Assembly: GCA_002077065.1 (NCBI GenBank)
Contig: NAJO01000008.1
Coordinates: forward strand, 930,001-994,000
Length of the DNA: 64,000 nt
Direction: 5' to 3'
Source: Cryoendolithus antarcticus
Taxonomy: Eukaryota; Ascomycota; Dothideomycetes; Cladosporiales; Cladosporiaceae
Position 1 is the first letter of the stretch. Each line of letters begins with the position of its first letter. Made by a program: the position numbers and the translations under genes. This document shows, piece after piece, positions 33,508-44,188 of the stretch. A model generated the notes under the pieces. The model saw only the letters and a program-made list of their open reading frames with translations. It was not told the DNA's origin and made no database searches.

Positions 33508-35694
33508 TCACCCCGGCACCAAATCCTCAACCCTCACCAACCCATCGCCACACCCCGCCGCCGCCCACCCCCCACACTTGACATTAGGATTCCAAGCTAA
33601 CGCCGTAACAGCCGTCTCCTCCTCATAAAGCGTATGCACAGTCGGGTTCCCGCTCGCCCCTTTCTCGCCCTCATACGCCCGTCTCGGATGGAAGTCCCTC
33701 ACGACATCTTCAACCTTATACCCGTCTGTGAAACGGCTCAGCCCGCGCGCCCCAACGGGGTTGGAAGGGTCGGCGAGCTCCGCAGGGGTAGCACGACGAT
33801 ACTCGTGCGAGAACCACGTTTGGTGGACTGGTTTTATCTTCGGGCGGCGGATGCGCGCCATGGGGTTCAGAGCTATGACGTCGCCTTTCGTTGTGCCCCA
33901 GAGGATAGACGGATGGCAGGGTGAGGTTGCTAAGGCGGTGCCGGCTGCTTTGCCGCGGCCGAGGTTGACTGAGGTGAAGAAGCGGCGTATTGCGAGGGCT
34001 TTCGGTGTTAGGCTTTCATCAAGTGTTATTGCGGCCTGGCTGGAATCGTGCCAGGCTATGAGGTCTACAGTCGTGCGGCTGCGTTGCGCGAGCACTGTGG
34101 CTTCGTGGGAGGAGCATCGGAGGGAGGAGAGGTCTGTGAGTCGTGGGAAGCCGTCTGTGGAGGATGTGAGGATGAGGGAGGGGTGGGAGGGGTAGCAGGA
34201 GGTGAGAGCTAGGATGTAGCCGGTGGCGATGCGGGTGTAGAGTTCCGGGCGAACTAGGATGTTGGGGTCTAGAGAGAGGGCTGAGGGGAGGGAGAAGACG
34301 GCTACGCAGCCGTTCGCCGTGGAAGCTGCGAGGCGGGTGCTGGAAAGCCAGCTGAGGGCTGTGAAGAGCGTGTTTGGTGGGTGAGCTGTGAGTGCGACGG
34401 ACTCGATGCGGAGGTAGGTCGTTGCTGTCGGGTTCCGGGAGACCGTGATGTCCAGCACGCGCAGACCGCCGTCAGCCCAAACACCTGCGAGGAGACCGAG
34501 ACTGCGTGTCTTCTTCGTCTCTAGTGGCTTGCGAGACGATGGACACCATTGCAACGCTTTGGCATTGCCCCAAGTGTTGCAGAGAACAGTGTTCAACAGC
34601 GGTGCAGTATCGTGTCGCATTTGACCTTCGCCGTCGGTTGCAAACTGCCAGATCTGTATATTTGCTGGGCTTGCGGGACGCGGTACATACGCTGACGCTC
34701 CGTTACTGGCGCCGACTTGGATCTCTGGTAGAGTTGACATTACGAGATACTGATAGTCGTTGTCCTGATTCGGCGCCCACTCGAGGCACCTTACCCGAGC
34801 ACCTAAATTCAGAACGAAGCCTGATCGTTTCGGCTTGGCATCATGCGAGCGATCTGATATCGCGGACCACGCATCGTCTATTGACACGGACTGATGCCTG
34901 GCGAGCTTAGTCAAATTTGGCGTGCTCACAGGTCCCATCAGAAAGGCACGATCGGACGCATCGCCCACTAGGTCATACGCTCTCGCCTCCTTTGGAGTGA
35001 TCTTCGTGAAATTCTGGCTGTCCTGGAAACGGTCCCGACCGCCTTGCTCGAAGTACCACTTCCAGCCTTCGTCTATCTCGCGTTGCCGCCCTTCATCGCC
35101 TTGCCAGTAGCTGTAGTGAAAGCCACCTTTACCCTTGACGTCCGGCTCGCGAAGTCCTGGCAAGGGGCCTTCTTGATCCCATTTGTCACAGGCAACCTTG
35201 ACTCGAGCCCAGTCATCAGGATCTCGCCCGAAGAGCAGCTCAATGGTCAGCTGCTTCTTGACAGACCTGTGATTGTGATCTGGCAGTCCGCGGTTGAATG
35301 AAGAGTTGCCCGGATCATTGATTCGTTTGTGCCCTCCCTTCGTTCGTAAAGGCGTCTGTTCGTCGGCTGCCATGACTGAGCCGTCTCCATAGTCACTGAT
35401 GATCGACATGCTGTCATCGAGTTGGCGTTCGCCAGCGTCGCTGTCGACCTCATGCAAAGGTTCGTCTTCGTCCTCGACGCCGGACATGGCATCGTCGTCT
35501 TCATCTTCGACCACATTGCCGTTTGCATCGTCGACTACCTCCTCAGCAACGAAATCATCGGCACTGTCAGAGTCGTCGTTGCGAGCGGGAGGCGACAGTT
35601 CCGGCTCGGCATCTTGCAGCTCAGGGATGCCTTCGAACGCGTCAACAGTATAGTGCTTGCGAGGTGTTGCGCGCGTAGATGTGCGCCGAGTCAT
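33508..35694 (-). CDS. TFC6: TFIIIC subunit Tfc6/Sfc6 (tau91), WD40-type
   Basis: A 728-residue single-exon frame from ATG 35694 (MTRRTSTRATPRKHYTVDAF); the frame continues 11 codons upstream but without ATG. The N-terminus has a basic start and an acidic Asp/Glu stretch at about residues 40-90. The middle shows the Tfc6 signature VRCLEWAPNQDNDYQYLVMSTLP followed by PANIQIWQF and LCNTWGNAKALQWCPS, and the remainder forms seven weak WD40 blades ending AAAGCGDGLVRVEDL. TFIIIC binds the A and B boxes of tRNA genes and recruits TFIIIB for RNA polymerase III; the Tfc6/GTF3C2 subunit helps bind the B box. Conservation outside the propeller is low, as usual in this family. Confidence 0.8.
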   Translation of the reverse strand: MTRRTSTRATPRKHYTVDAFEGIPELQDAEPELSPPARNDDSDSADDFVAEEVVDDANGNVVEDEDDDAMSGVEDEDEPLHEVDSDAGERQLDDSMSIISDYGDGSVMAADEQTPLRTKGGHKRINDPGNSSFNRGLPDHNHRSVKKQLTIELLFGRDPDDWARVKVACDKWDQEGPLPGLREPDVKGKGGFHYSYWQGDEGRQREIDEGWKWYFEQGGRDRFQDSQNFTKITPKEARAYDLVGDASDRAFLMGPVSTPNLTKLARHQSVSIDDAWSAISDRSHDAKPKRSGFVLNLGARVRCLEWAPNQDNDYQYLVMSTLPEIQVGASNGASAYVPRPASPANIQIWQFATDGEGQMRHDTAPLLNTVLCNTWGNAKALQWCPSSRKPLETKKTRSLGLLAGVWADGGLRVLDITVSRNPTATTYLRIESVALTAHPPNTLFTALSWLSSTRLAASTANGCVAVFSLPSALSLDPNILVRPELYTRIATGYILALTSCYPSHPSLILTSSTDGFPRLTDLSSLRCSSHEATVLAQRSRTTVDLIAWHDSSQAAITLDESLTPKALAIRRFFTSVNLGRGKAAGTALATSPCHPSILWGTTKGDVIALNPMARIRRPKIKPVHQTWFSHEYRRATPAELADPSNPVGARGLSRFTDGYKVEDVVRDFHPRRAYEGEKGASGNPTVHTLYEEETAVTALAWNPNVKCGGWAAAGCGDGLVRVEDLVPG

Positions 35695-36037
35695 GTTGGC
35701 GACAGTGGGTGAAGGAAGAGATGACAAGTACTTAGCTTGATTTCGTGTGGTGAGATGGAGGGGAGCTGAGCGCCCACGCTGGCTTAATCGGTAGAGACTC
35801 TGCTCAACGTCAGGTAACCTTACTCATGTGCCGTCAGGCTGTCCACTTTGCGGGCACCCGACGACTTGTAGACTTCCTTGCAATCGGAGTGCAGACCAGA
35901 GATGTGGGTCAGCACGTTGACATGAACATTGAGGTTGGTCGAGTTCGGGGATGACCTCCGCCTTGGCATTACCGACGCGACACCATGGGAGCCATCGGCT
36001 TGAAGGAAACAGGTAGTCACATCGTAGAGACAATGTC
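35695..36037. promoter_or_regulatory. Divergent promoter region TFC6 / GatA
   Basis: 343 bp between divergent start codons. I see no gene; a tRNA-like D-arm motif near 35779 is not supported by the flanks. Confidence 0.4.
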
Positions 36038-37584
36038 ATGCTCGCAGTGCGCTGTCGGCCGAGCTCCTTCTGCTCGCTGAGGAGAGTACTGCTCAAGCAT
36101 CATGTGAGGGCCGAAAAGGCGCCCACTGGGCGGGCTCCACTATTCCATACCTCGACGCGAGTTGCGAAGGCAGGTGTTAATGGTAAGAGCGACTATACTA
36201 GAGTACTCGGAGGTTACGTCGCTTAGCAGAATCCACAGACACCCTCATCGGCAAATATATAGCCGTCAAAGATAACATCGTCACGGCGGACCAGCCCACG
36301 ATAGCCTCCTCCCGAATCCTCGACGGCTACACATCCCCCTTCGATGCCACAGTAGTCAAGCAGCTGCGCGCCGCCGGCGCAGCCATTAGCAGCAAAGCCA
36401 GCCTTGATGAGTTCGGCATGGGCTCGCACTCCCAGACTGCCTTCGAGGGTGCTGTCCGTAGTCCATTCACGCGCAACGGCGAAGCCCTGTCGCCAGGTGG
36501 GAGCAGCGGAGGGAGTGCCGTGGCAGTGGTGGACAAGTCAGCATGGGCAGCGCTGGGCACTGATACTGGAGGGAGTGTGAGGCTACCTGCTGCGTACTGT
36601 GGTGTCGTGGGGTTCAAGCCGAGCTATGGCAGGCTATCGCGTTGGGGCGTCATACAGTATGCCAACTCGCTGGACACTGTTGGTGTGCTAGCCGGCAGTG
36701 TGGCAGATGCAGAGAGCGTTTTCGAAAAGCTTGATCATCACGATGCTAGGGATCCGACAAGTCTGCCAGCTACAGTGCGGAAGCGACTGATGCCCTGCAA
36801 TAAAGAGAAACCTGGACCGCTCCGCATTGGCATTCCACGAGAGTACAACATCTCCGAACTCACTCCACCAGTCCACGATACCTGGATCTCAGCCCTCTCC
36901 GCTCTCCGATCTGCCGGGCACACCCTCGTTCCCGTCTCGCTCCCCACCACCCGCCAAGCCCTCAGCGCCTACTACGTGCTCGCCCCTGCAGAAGCCAGCT
37001 CCAACCTCGCAAAATACGACGGCATCCGCTACGGTCAAAGAACACCCGGCAGCGATGCATCGCCTGCCGAGGGCTTACCACTATACGCCAAGACACGCGG
37101 TGAAGGCTTCGGTGAAGAAGTGCGCCAGCGCATCTTGCTAGGCGCATATGCACTGAGCTCGGAGGCGATTGACAACTACTTCATCCAAGCGCAGAAGGTG
37201 CGACGGCTGGTGCAGCGGGACTTCGATAGGGTATTTATTGCGCGGAACCCGTTGATCGAGCCTACCGAAATGCCGGAGCTAGAAGGCGTGGCAGCCGTCG
37301 ATATCTTGATCACGCCTACCGCGCCGACTCTGCCTCCTACGATCGCGGAATTGAAGAGGCAGACTTCGGTGGAGAGCTATATGCTAGACGTATTCACGGT
37401 ACCTGCCAGTCTCGCTGGTCTGCCGGCTATAAGCGTGCCGGTGCCTTTGTCGCCTGCCCTGGGCGACAGTATGGACAAGCACGACGTTAGAAGCGTGGGC
37501 ATACAGATTCTGGGACAGTTTGGAACAGATAGTCTTGTGCTGCACGCGGCCAAGGTATTAGAGGGCATATATGCCCGACCCTAA
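36038..37584 (+). CDS. HER2: Mitochondrial glutamyl-tRNA(Gln) amidotransferase subunit A (GatA/Her2)
   Basis: Exons 36038-36182 and 36227-37584, with a 44-nt intron (GTAAGA donor, CTTAG acceptor, phase 1), give 500 residues. The junction restores GVNA-ESTDTLIGKYIAVKDN, containing the catalytic Lys of the amidase signature family. The rest of the Ser-cisSer-Lys triad is in SPGGSSGGSAVAV and DTGGSVRLPA. Later motifs (GFKPSYGRLSRWG, LITPTAPTLPP) fit GatA. An Arg-rich N-terminus fits import into mitochondria, where GatFAB converts misacylated Glu-tRNA(Gln) to Gln-tRNA(Gln). The N-terminal helical part before the Lys motif is shorter than usual, so one more 5' exon is possible. Confidence 0.88.
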
Positions 37585-37932
37585 AACTGCATACTTCTCT
37601 CGCTTCACTCTATCTTACATGCGCATCTTTCAATACACGCTTTGAACGTGGCCACACCTATCCCCGCGCCGGCGAGATGGCGACTGGTCGAGCCGTCGTT
37701 TCCCGCCGGTCTGGCGGGGACACGTGCAGCGCCTGCTCTCTCCAGGACGCTGTCAAGCGGCTTGTGGTACTATGCGTACACCCATGGCAGCACCAGCCTT
37801 GCCATCTGCCAGACGAGTTCTTTCGTCGTCGCGACCACGTACTCTTAGTGCCGTCGACGAGTCGAAGCGACCACAGTCGAAGATCCTGTGTCACGCGAAC
37901 AGCACAAAGCTGGTCCTGTCGTCTCGTCGTCT
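37585..37932. other. Intergenic region between convergent genes
   Basis: Shared 3' flank of GatA and the PHD-finger gene. Nothing specific seen. Confidence 0.5.
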
Positions 37933-39344
37933 CTACCTCTGCGCGCCGGCGCTAGTCACTGCATTCTCCGCTCCCGTCCCAGCTTGGTACAGATGCGTGA
38001 AAACCCCGCGCGAACTCTCGTCGTCCACTAAGAAGTGCAAGTCCTCGCTTTCGGGCGGCAGTGTGGACATCAAGCCTTGCCCTGGACGAGGATAGTGCGA
38101 GGGATGGGTGTCGGAGCCGTAGCCATCGTCGGAGTCGTTCATGTCGTGGATGATCATGGTAGATTGTTGAGGTTGTGGAGCACTTGGTTGAAATACTGGC
38201 GGTTTGGGCTTTGGGGCGATGGCTGTACTGGGTGCTGTAGCTGGGTGGCCATGGCCGTTCGTATCTGTCGAAATGGTGGCCGGTGTTGAGACTGCTTTCG
38301 CCACGAAGCTGGGCTCGAAGACAGGCAGGTCAGGTCGCAGCGATGTCGCCTTCGTGAGTAGCGTGACCAGTAGTCCCGGAGGTAGACTGGAGAAATACTT
38401 TTGGCGCTGCCAATTAGATCAGCAACAATCCTCATTCAGACCACACATTCACGACTTACCTCCACACTCCCCACCCCGGGCGCAGCCACGAACCCCTCCA
38501 CCATCGCCTCTTCCACCGGCTCAATCCTCTCCCTCTCACACACCCTACAAAACCACTCCCGCTCAACCTCCTCAATCACCTCCTGCGCAATAGGCGGCTT
38601 ATGGCACCACCGATGATAAGGCGTGTTGCAGCCGTCACAAAATACTATCATGTTTCCGGCTGGGCTCACGCCCCTCAAACAGAGCTTGCACACCGCGGAC
38701 TCAGGGTTCTTGCGAGAAGCTGGTTTCCGGCGTTTGTAGATTGGTTGCGTGGTGGGAGAGGGCGCGGGAGGCGGGATGTAGGTGGTCGGTTTGGAGATTG
38801 TGCGGCCGGATTTCGTGAGGGTTGTTGTTGGGGTGGCGATCTCCGAGTCGGAGGTGGAGGCGTCGTCGTCGTCTTTGGCGGAGCCGGACCGGCGTTTGCG
38901 TTTGCCATTGCGACCTGTGGTTGACTTGGACTTGGTGACGCCGCGTGTTTTGCTACCTCGCGGTCGTCCTATGGGTCGTTTGGAGGGTGGTCCAAGGGGT
39001 TCCGCCTGTGATGTAGGAGCCATCTTGGTTGATCCTGTTGCTATCGCACTTGACGCCATGGGCTGTTGATCATTCTGCATACTAGCCAGGGCGATAGTCC
39101 CATTCGGTTCGATGGGCGTCGAGTTTGCCATTGCGTGGCCGCCACTGAGTTGCAATCCGCCAACGAATGTCATGTGCTGTCCATTGGCCGTGCCGCCATT
39201 GGAAGTGTTCTTGACGATGCCTTCGGCTATTGGCCGATCCGCCGCTTGAACTTGTGCTGCTGCTCCGGAAGCACTCGGTGCATGGTGTTTAATTGAGATT
39301 ACATCTTGAAAATCGTCCACGCCTTGAAGTGCGGTTGTGTCCAT
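37933..39344 (-). CDS. PHD-finger protein with AT-hook, probable chromatin factor
   Basis: Exon 1 (to 38460) and exon 2 (38406-37933) are joined over a 53-nt intron (GTAAGT donor, GGCAG acceptor, phase 0). From ATG 39344 the product has 452 residues. KRPIGRPRGSK is an AT-hook-like motif in a basic, probably nuclear-targeted region. A complete C4HC3 PHD finger follows (CKLC, FCDGC, HRWCHKP, WFCRVCE). Exon 2 adds RQKYFSSLPPGLLVTLLTKA and the acidic C-terminal segment SEDLHFLVDDESSRG. PHD fingers read the histone H3 tail; no specific complex can be assigned. The open frame extends 22 codons upstream without an ATG, next to a GAG|GTGAGC sequence that could be a donor, so a small 5' exon may exist. 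Confidence 0.78.
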
Positions 39345-39623
39345 GTTGTAGGTGCATGCACTGAGCTCAGGTGCGATACCGCTGATGTCCCTGCGTCTTT
39401 TCTTGCTCACCTCATATCCTGGGGGCCTCTACCGACCATTATTGGTTTTACGTTCCCCGTAACTCTGGTGCATGTCATCAAAAACTCGTTCCTCGTTGCT
39501 GATGGGTTGTGACTTGGTCTACGCTCGCAATACGCCACTTCATTACACATCCTAACCCACTTCTTGAACATAACAACCAACGTATACTGCTCACCTGGTT
39601 TGACGGTGTCGATTGATGAGATC
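39345..39623. promoter_or_regulatory. Short divergent promoter PHD-finger gene / IES6
   Basis: 279 bp between the two predicted ATGs. Two chromatin genes share it. No motif recognised. Confidence 0.35.
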
Positions 39624-40172
39624 ATGGCTCCCATCACTACAGCCTCCAATGAAGAGACACATGCCGCTCTCCTGGACACGCTGGACATGCAGAAAGTCCA
39701 CAAGCCGTTCCGCAATCCCAACTGGAAGCCTGCCCAGCGCCGCAACAAGAACCTCAAGCAGATCATCTCAGAGACATCACGCGCCCAGCAAAGCCTCATG
39801 ACCACGCAGCAAAACTCCGGAGCCAGCACGCCCCTGCCAGCGACCACTGGCTCCACAACTCCAGCCGTGAATCTCAACGCAGCGCAAGCAAGCCAAGACA
39901 TGAGTCGCCTTGTACTAGAGAAGAACGCGAGGCAGGCGAATGGGGGAGCAACTGTGGTGCCGAGTATCGCGTACACGAGCATTGCGGCTGCGCCTAGTCT
40001 CAAGCCAAAGAAGAAGTACTGTGATATCACGGGACTGCCAGCGAAGTACAAGGACCCGCAGTTTGGGATGTACTACTACAACGCTGAGGTGTATGCCATC
40101 ATCAAGACTATGAACACGCAGCAGAGGCAGGACATACTGAAGGCAAGAGGAGCGGAGACAGTGTTGAAATGA
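39624..40172 (+). CDS. IES6: INO80 chromatin-remodelling complex subunit Ies6
   Basis: A 182-residue frame from the first in-frame ATG at 39624; the frame is open 20 codons upstream but has no ATG. The N-terminus has HKPFRNPNWKPAQRRNKNLKQII, the conserved Ies6/INO80C entry motif. The C-terminus has the YL1-C domain (KKYCDITGLPAKYKDPQFGMYYYNAEVYAII). The central Ser/Thr/Ala region is presumably disordered. Ies6 pairs with Arp5 in the INO80 complex and couples ATP hydrolysis to nucleosome sliding and H2A.Z exchange. It is divergent from the PHD-finger gene. Confidence 0.9.
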   Translation: MAPITTASNEETHAALLDTLDMQKVHKPFRNPNWKPAQRRNKNLKQIISETSRAQQSLMTTQQNSGASTPLPATTGSTTPAVNLNAAQASQDMSRLVLEKNARQANGGATVVPSIAYTSIAAAPSLKPKKKYCDITGLPAKYKDPQFGMYYYNAEVYAIIKTMNTQQRQDILKARGAETVLK

Positions 40173-41815
40173 GCAACCACTACAGCATTGGGATCTATCA
40201 CGAACTCCCTTCCAAGTACAACGAATGTGAGACCGACTCGGCACAAGCCCAATCTATCCACCAACCCCTCTCGAAGCTGGCTCAAGAAGACGCTCCGGCT
40301 TATGAGCGACCTTGGTCCGTCTACGCCAGCGACTGGGTACCGCAGGCTATGGCGCAAAGGCAAGCAAACAGTTACAGCTTCTACTGCGAGCAGAGAAGCT
40401 GTGGTCAAGGCGGGTATAAATGCAATCACGTCTCAGACGGCGGCCAGCAAATCAAGTGTGAACAGGAGCGGAGGAAACGGCACTGGATCGCTCGTCAGTC
40501 ATGGAGTCTAGCAAACGGTCAAGAGATGTGCGAAGTGATTGCGTGGCGGTAGTCAGAAACAGCCTCTAAGAAGTACAGCACGTGCCGAAGCATCTGGTAT
40601 AGAACAATGAAATTTAGAGTGATCATCATTCGGGAGTGCTGTGGTGAAGGGATGGAAAAATGGGGGGAGGCTTACCATTCCAAGGGCGTCTCCAATCGCC
40701 CATGCGCCGGCGAGTACCTAAGATATTGGTTGGAAATGGCGCACCGAGGAGGTCGAACGATGAGTATTCTACCGCCTCGAGTACATAATGGCCTGGATCG
40801 ATGGCAAATCTGCGAGGCGGCACAGCTCGGACTGTATACCGGCTGTGACATGTGCCTCCTAGGGTAGCTTGCCAATGCATGTGGGCGTCAAAGGTGTAAC
40901 ACTATGTCGTACTCTTTTGCATGCAGTGAAGCCTTCACAAAATACGACGATGGAGATGGCAAGCTTGAAATGCGCGCGACTGCCGAGGACGGCCCGCAAA
41001 CAAGCCGAGCTCAGCCCTACGCTCGACCACACACTCCTCGCGCAGCACACAACATTGACTTGGACTTATAGCATATGAAAATGGGTCGCAGTTCAACACA
41101 CCCGATCGTGCCATGGAGCTCCGGCTGTTTCTGCACACAGACTGCATCGGTGCACGTGGAGTGGAGCCAATTTTGACGCAGATGTGCATTGAGTCATCCT
41201 TCGCGAGCCTCGATTGAGACACCTGAGCGTACTGCGAAGGTGCCAGACCTGGGTACGAAGGTCTAGACGAAGCCAGATGGACCACAACAGTGTCAACGGC
41301 CAGCGACAAGGCAGTGGAGCGTCATTCTTGGCAGCGGCGCACAGAGGGTTGTCGCAGGACCCAGTCGGAGTAATGGACCGTCGGGTGAGGGGCAATTGAG
41401 TGGAGGACCGCTAAGTACGTGTCAAGTTGGGGGCTGCCAGGTGAGGAGGCATCAAGTGACGGATTGACCAACGAGGGATTATGGAGTAAAGGATTGTGGA
41501 GTGAGTGACGATCAAGACTACGGTTTCGAATCAATATGAGTTGACTGAAGTCATAACTATCGAAGCCATCGAGTAGATATCCGTGCAGGCAGTTTGAGCA
41601 GATCGCGGGGCCATTGATCAAGTCATTATTACGCGGGAAAAGCTCAATATTGTCGAGTAAGTGACCGCGCCAGGATTGGATTGTGATACAATACCATCGT
41701 GGAAGAATGTAACGTGCGAGTCTGGCGACGGCAGTAAGAGTGTGGAACGAGTCTTTGCATACTAAAGGCAGCCTTTGCGTCGTCATCAATGCCAAAGCTC
41801 ACAAATCAACCTTCT
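40173..41815. other. 1.6-kb region without a supported gene
   Basis: A 127-codon frame starts at 40169 and overlaps the IES6 stop (ATGA), but other frames of similar length run across it and none shows a domain. A short imperfect direct repeat (GGATTATGGAGT / GGATTGTGGAGT) lies near 41476-41502. Nothing else stands out. Confidence 0.45.
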
Positions 41816-43601
41816 TCACCTCTCCATATGTATTGTCTCTCCCTTCACGTCAGCCTCACTATATCCTCGCTCAGCGTCCGGATCCATCCTACCCTTTGCC
41901 ATCGGGTTCTCGTCCTCGAACAATCGTCCAAGCTCTTCGAGAGTAGGTCCCTTTGTTTCCGGGTACAAGAACCAGATGATCGTCGTCTCGATCGCCAGCC
42001 AGACGACATAGACGATGTAGTACTTCCAACCTAGTGCACCCAGACCGATCGGGTTGACGAATTGGTTGAACGACGCTGCAGCGCGAGTAGCGAGCTGGAC
42101 GATTCCGACACCCTTGGAACGGTGCACGAATGGAAAGACCTCCGTGATGAACACATACGTCAAAGGGTGCATGCTGTATCGGAGGTCAGTATTGGTATAG
42201 AATGGAGGGAAGATGATCCGTAGAAGGTTCCTTACATCGTGTAGAACCTGTGACGATGTTAGTGAGATTGTTCATTGGGATCAGGACTGCTTGGAGACGC
42301 GACTTACATGTAGTAGACGAAGATCATCCCGACCACTGCTCCAGCAGCCTGTTGGTTTTTGGTATTGGCGTAATCAGCGCTAGCGCCGGTCCAGCAAGCG
42401 AAGACGACGGTCATGCCCACAAAAGCGATCATGTACTGTGTGCGTCGGTTGAGTTTCTTGGTCAGAAATGCCCCAGTGATTCCTGTGACGAGGTTCCAGC
42501 AAGTTAGTCCAAGATTGATCTGATTCTGCTTCCTCTTGTCGGAGATTCCGACGGTAGCCAGCACTTTAGCCAGGTAGTACGAAACTAGGCCGTTGCCAGA
42601 CCATTGCGAGAAGAAGCTAGGAACGTTTATCAGTGGTTGAATCAGGAGAGTAACTCTGCAGGAAGCGTACCCGACGCAGACTGCCACAGCAACACGTCTC
42701 CGGTTCCCGGGAGTCTGCAACAATTCGACCCAACGGCGTTTCGAATTCTCCATCTCAAAGCGCACAGTCGTCTGAATCTCGGCAAACTCAGCGAGAACCA
42801 AAGGGCTTTCGCGATCGCCTTCGCCATGGTACTTGACCAGAATCTCGAAGGCTTCGTCGCTGCGATCACGAGATACAAGCCAACGGGGTGACTCGGGTAT
42901 GAACCAGATGAACGTCAGTTGCAGGAGTGACGGTGCCACCTGCAGGAGAGAAGGGATTCGCCATGCCCAGTTGTTCGGCATGTTGAATGTGCCCAACGTA
43001 ACCCCAGCAGCGATGATGGCACCTGCGTACCAGGATTCGTTGAAAAGCCCATTAATGACGCTAGTGTGGCGTGGATGCGTAAGTTCCGCGATGAGTTGTG
43101 AAGCACCGGAGATGCAGAAGGGGATACCGATACCGAGGATCAATCGCGAAACCAGGAACATCTCGATGTTGACAGCGGCGGTCTGGAGTATAACTCCAAG
43201 AACAATGATCGAAGAGCCGATCGTGATCGAGTGCTTGCGACCGATGCGATCGTTCGTATATGGGACGAACGGAATGGCAACAACTGCGCCAATGGAGAAA
43301 GCTGCAGTTATCAGGCCCAAGAGCGCACCTCCAGGGTTGTCGAAGTCTCGTCATGGTCAGCTACGCCAGCTCAGTTCAATTTGTTAGACTCACAGTCTAG
43401 CCATGGCTTCACTGCCTGTAGTCCATTCAAAATACTACCATCGTAGCCAGATGTCATCTCAACACCCAGCACGGCCGGTATCAAGCATAGATAGAGCTTT
43501 CGCAAATTCTTTCTCTTGTACCATGGTACAGTATCGAGCTCGAGCAGCCTCTTCACCTCCGACTCTTGCGCCACGAGCGCGACATCAGTTTGTCCCTTCA
43601 T
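41816..43601 (-). CDS. MFS sugar transporter (fungal lactose-permease-like)
   Basis: Five exons: 43601-43394, 43346-42671, 42616-42308, a 12-nt micro-exon 42247-42236, and 42173-41816. The spliced protein has 520 residues and 12 predicted membrane segments. Sugar-porter marks are GYDGSILNGLQAV, DRIGRKHSI, PESPRWLVS and PETKGPTLEELG. The junctions rebuild KPWLDYFDNPGGALLG, VCVGFFSQWSGNGLVSYYL and IFVYYMFYTIMHPLTYVFITEVFPF. The second intron (54 nt, 42670-42617) is a multiple of three with no stop, so the frame also stays open unspliced, but only splicing restores the family sequence. ATG 43601 is chosen because the frame upstream lacks ATG. Transport of a di- or monosaccharide with protons across the plasma membrane is inferred; the sugar cannot be told. 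It is divergent from the GH5 gene. Confidence 0.88.
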
Positions 43602-44188
43602 GATAGACCACCCTCTACGAGAATATGGAACAACAGAAAGACAATCCCTGCGGTAGGAATGCCTCACTTACACAACGCCTAGCGCACGAGGATGTGGTCC
43701 CCAACTTATACATGCCGACTCCACGCGCTCCATGCCCATGACAGTGCAGTCATGCGGCTTTGCCTATCTCCCTCATTCTACCTCCTAGTGTGACATCAAC
43801 GAGGAGGTCGGTCTCGGGAGCCGTCTTGGTGGTGGCGCTTGCCAATCAGAGCTTGTCAATGCTCGGCTCCTCCGGTTAATATAGATTTGTCGGTTAAAGA
43901 CTGGGGTAAGGATGGAGAACATTGGAGACGCAAGCTCCACTTTTGGAATGATGGACCTCTGTTCTGACTGACATGTTGCACTCCACGTGGGCAACGGTGG
44001 CTCTATTGTGCGATGATACGCCTGGGCAGTGTCACAATATGACCATCATGGCTTTGATGCGATGCTGCAAGCTTGTGCGGTACTTGTAGGCGAAGTATCC
44101 TGTTTTCGATCATCTACCAGTTTCTCTCGCCTGTCCATCTCGTCAAGCGTGGCCATCCGAGTCAGGAAACCTAAGAAGCCGTGCGAAT
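43602..44188. promoter_or_regulatory. Divergent promoter between sugar transporter and GH5, with two CGGTTAA repeats
   Basis: 587 bp between start codons. CGGTTAAT at 43873-43880 and CGGTTAAA at 43891-43898 are direct repeats 18 bp apart. CGG-led half-sites are the usual targets of fungal Zn2Cys6 regulators, and from memory both copies fit the CGGDTAAW word reported for the arabinose regulator AraR. Use as an operator is inferred. Confidence 0.4.

Noticed and set aside
35779..35797. tRNA D-arm-like word (TGGCTTAATCGGTAGAG)
   Set aside because: No matching acceptor, anticodon or T-arm around it.
40169..40552. 127-codon frame overlapping the IES6 stop codon
   Set aside because: Overlapping frames of similar length on both strands and no domain; ATGA overlap is not a sign of coupling in a nuclear eukaryotic gene.
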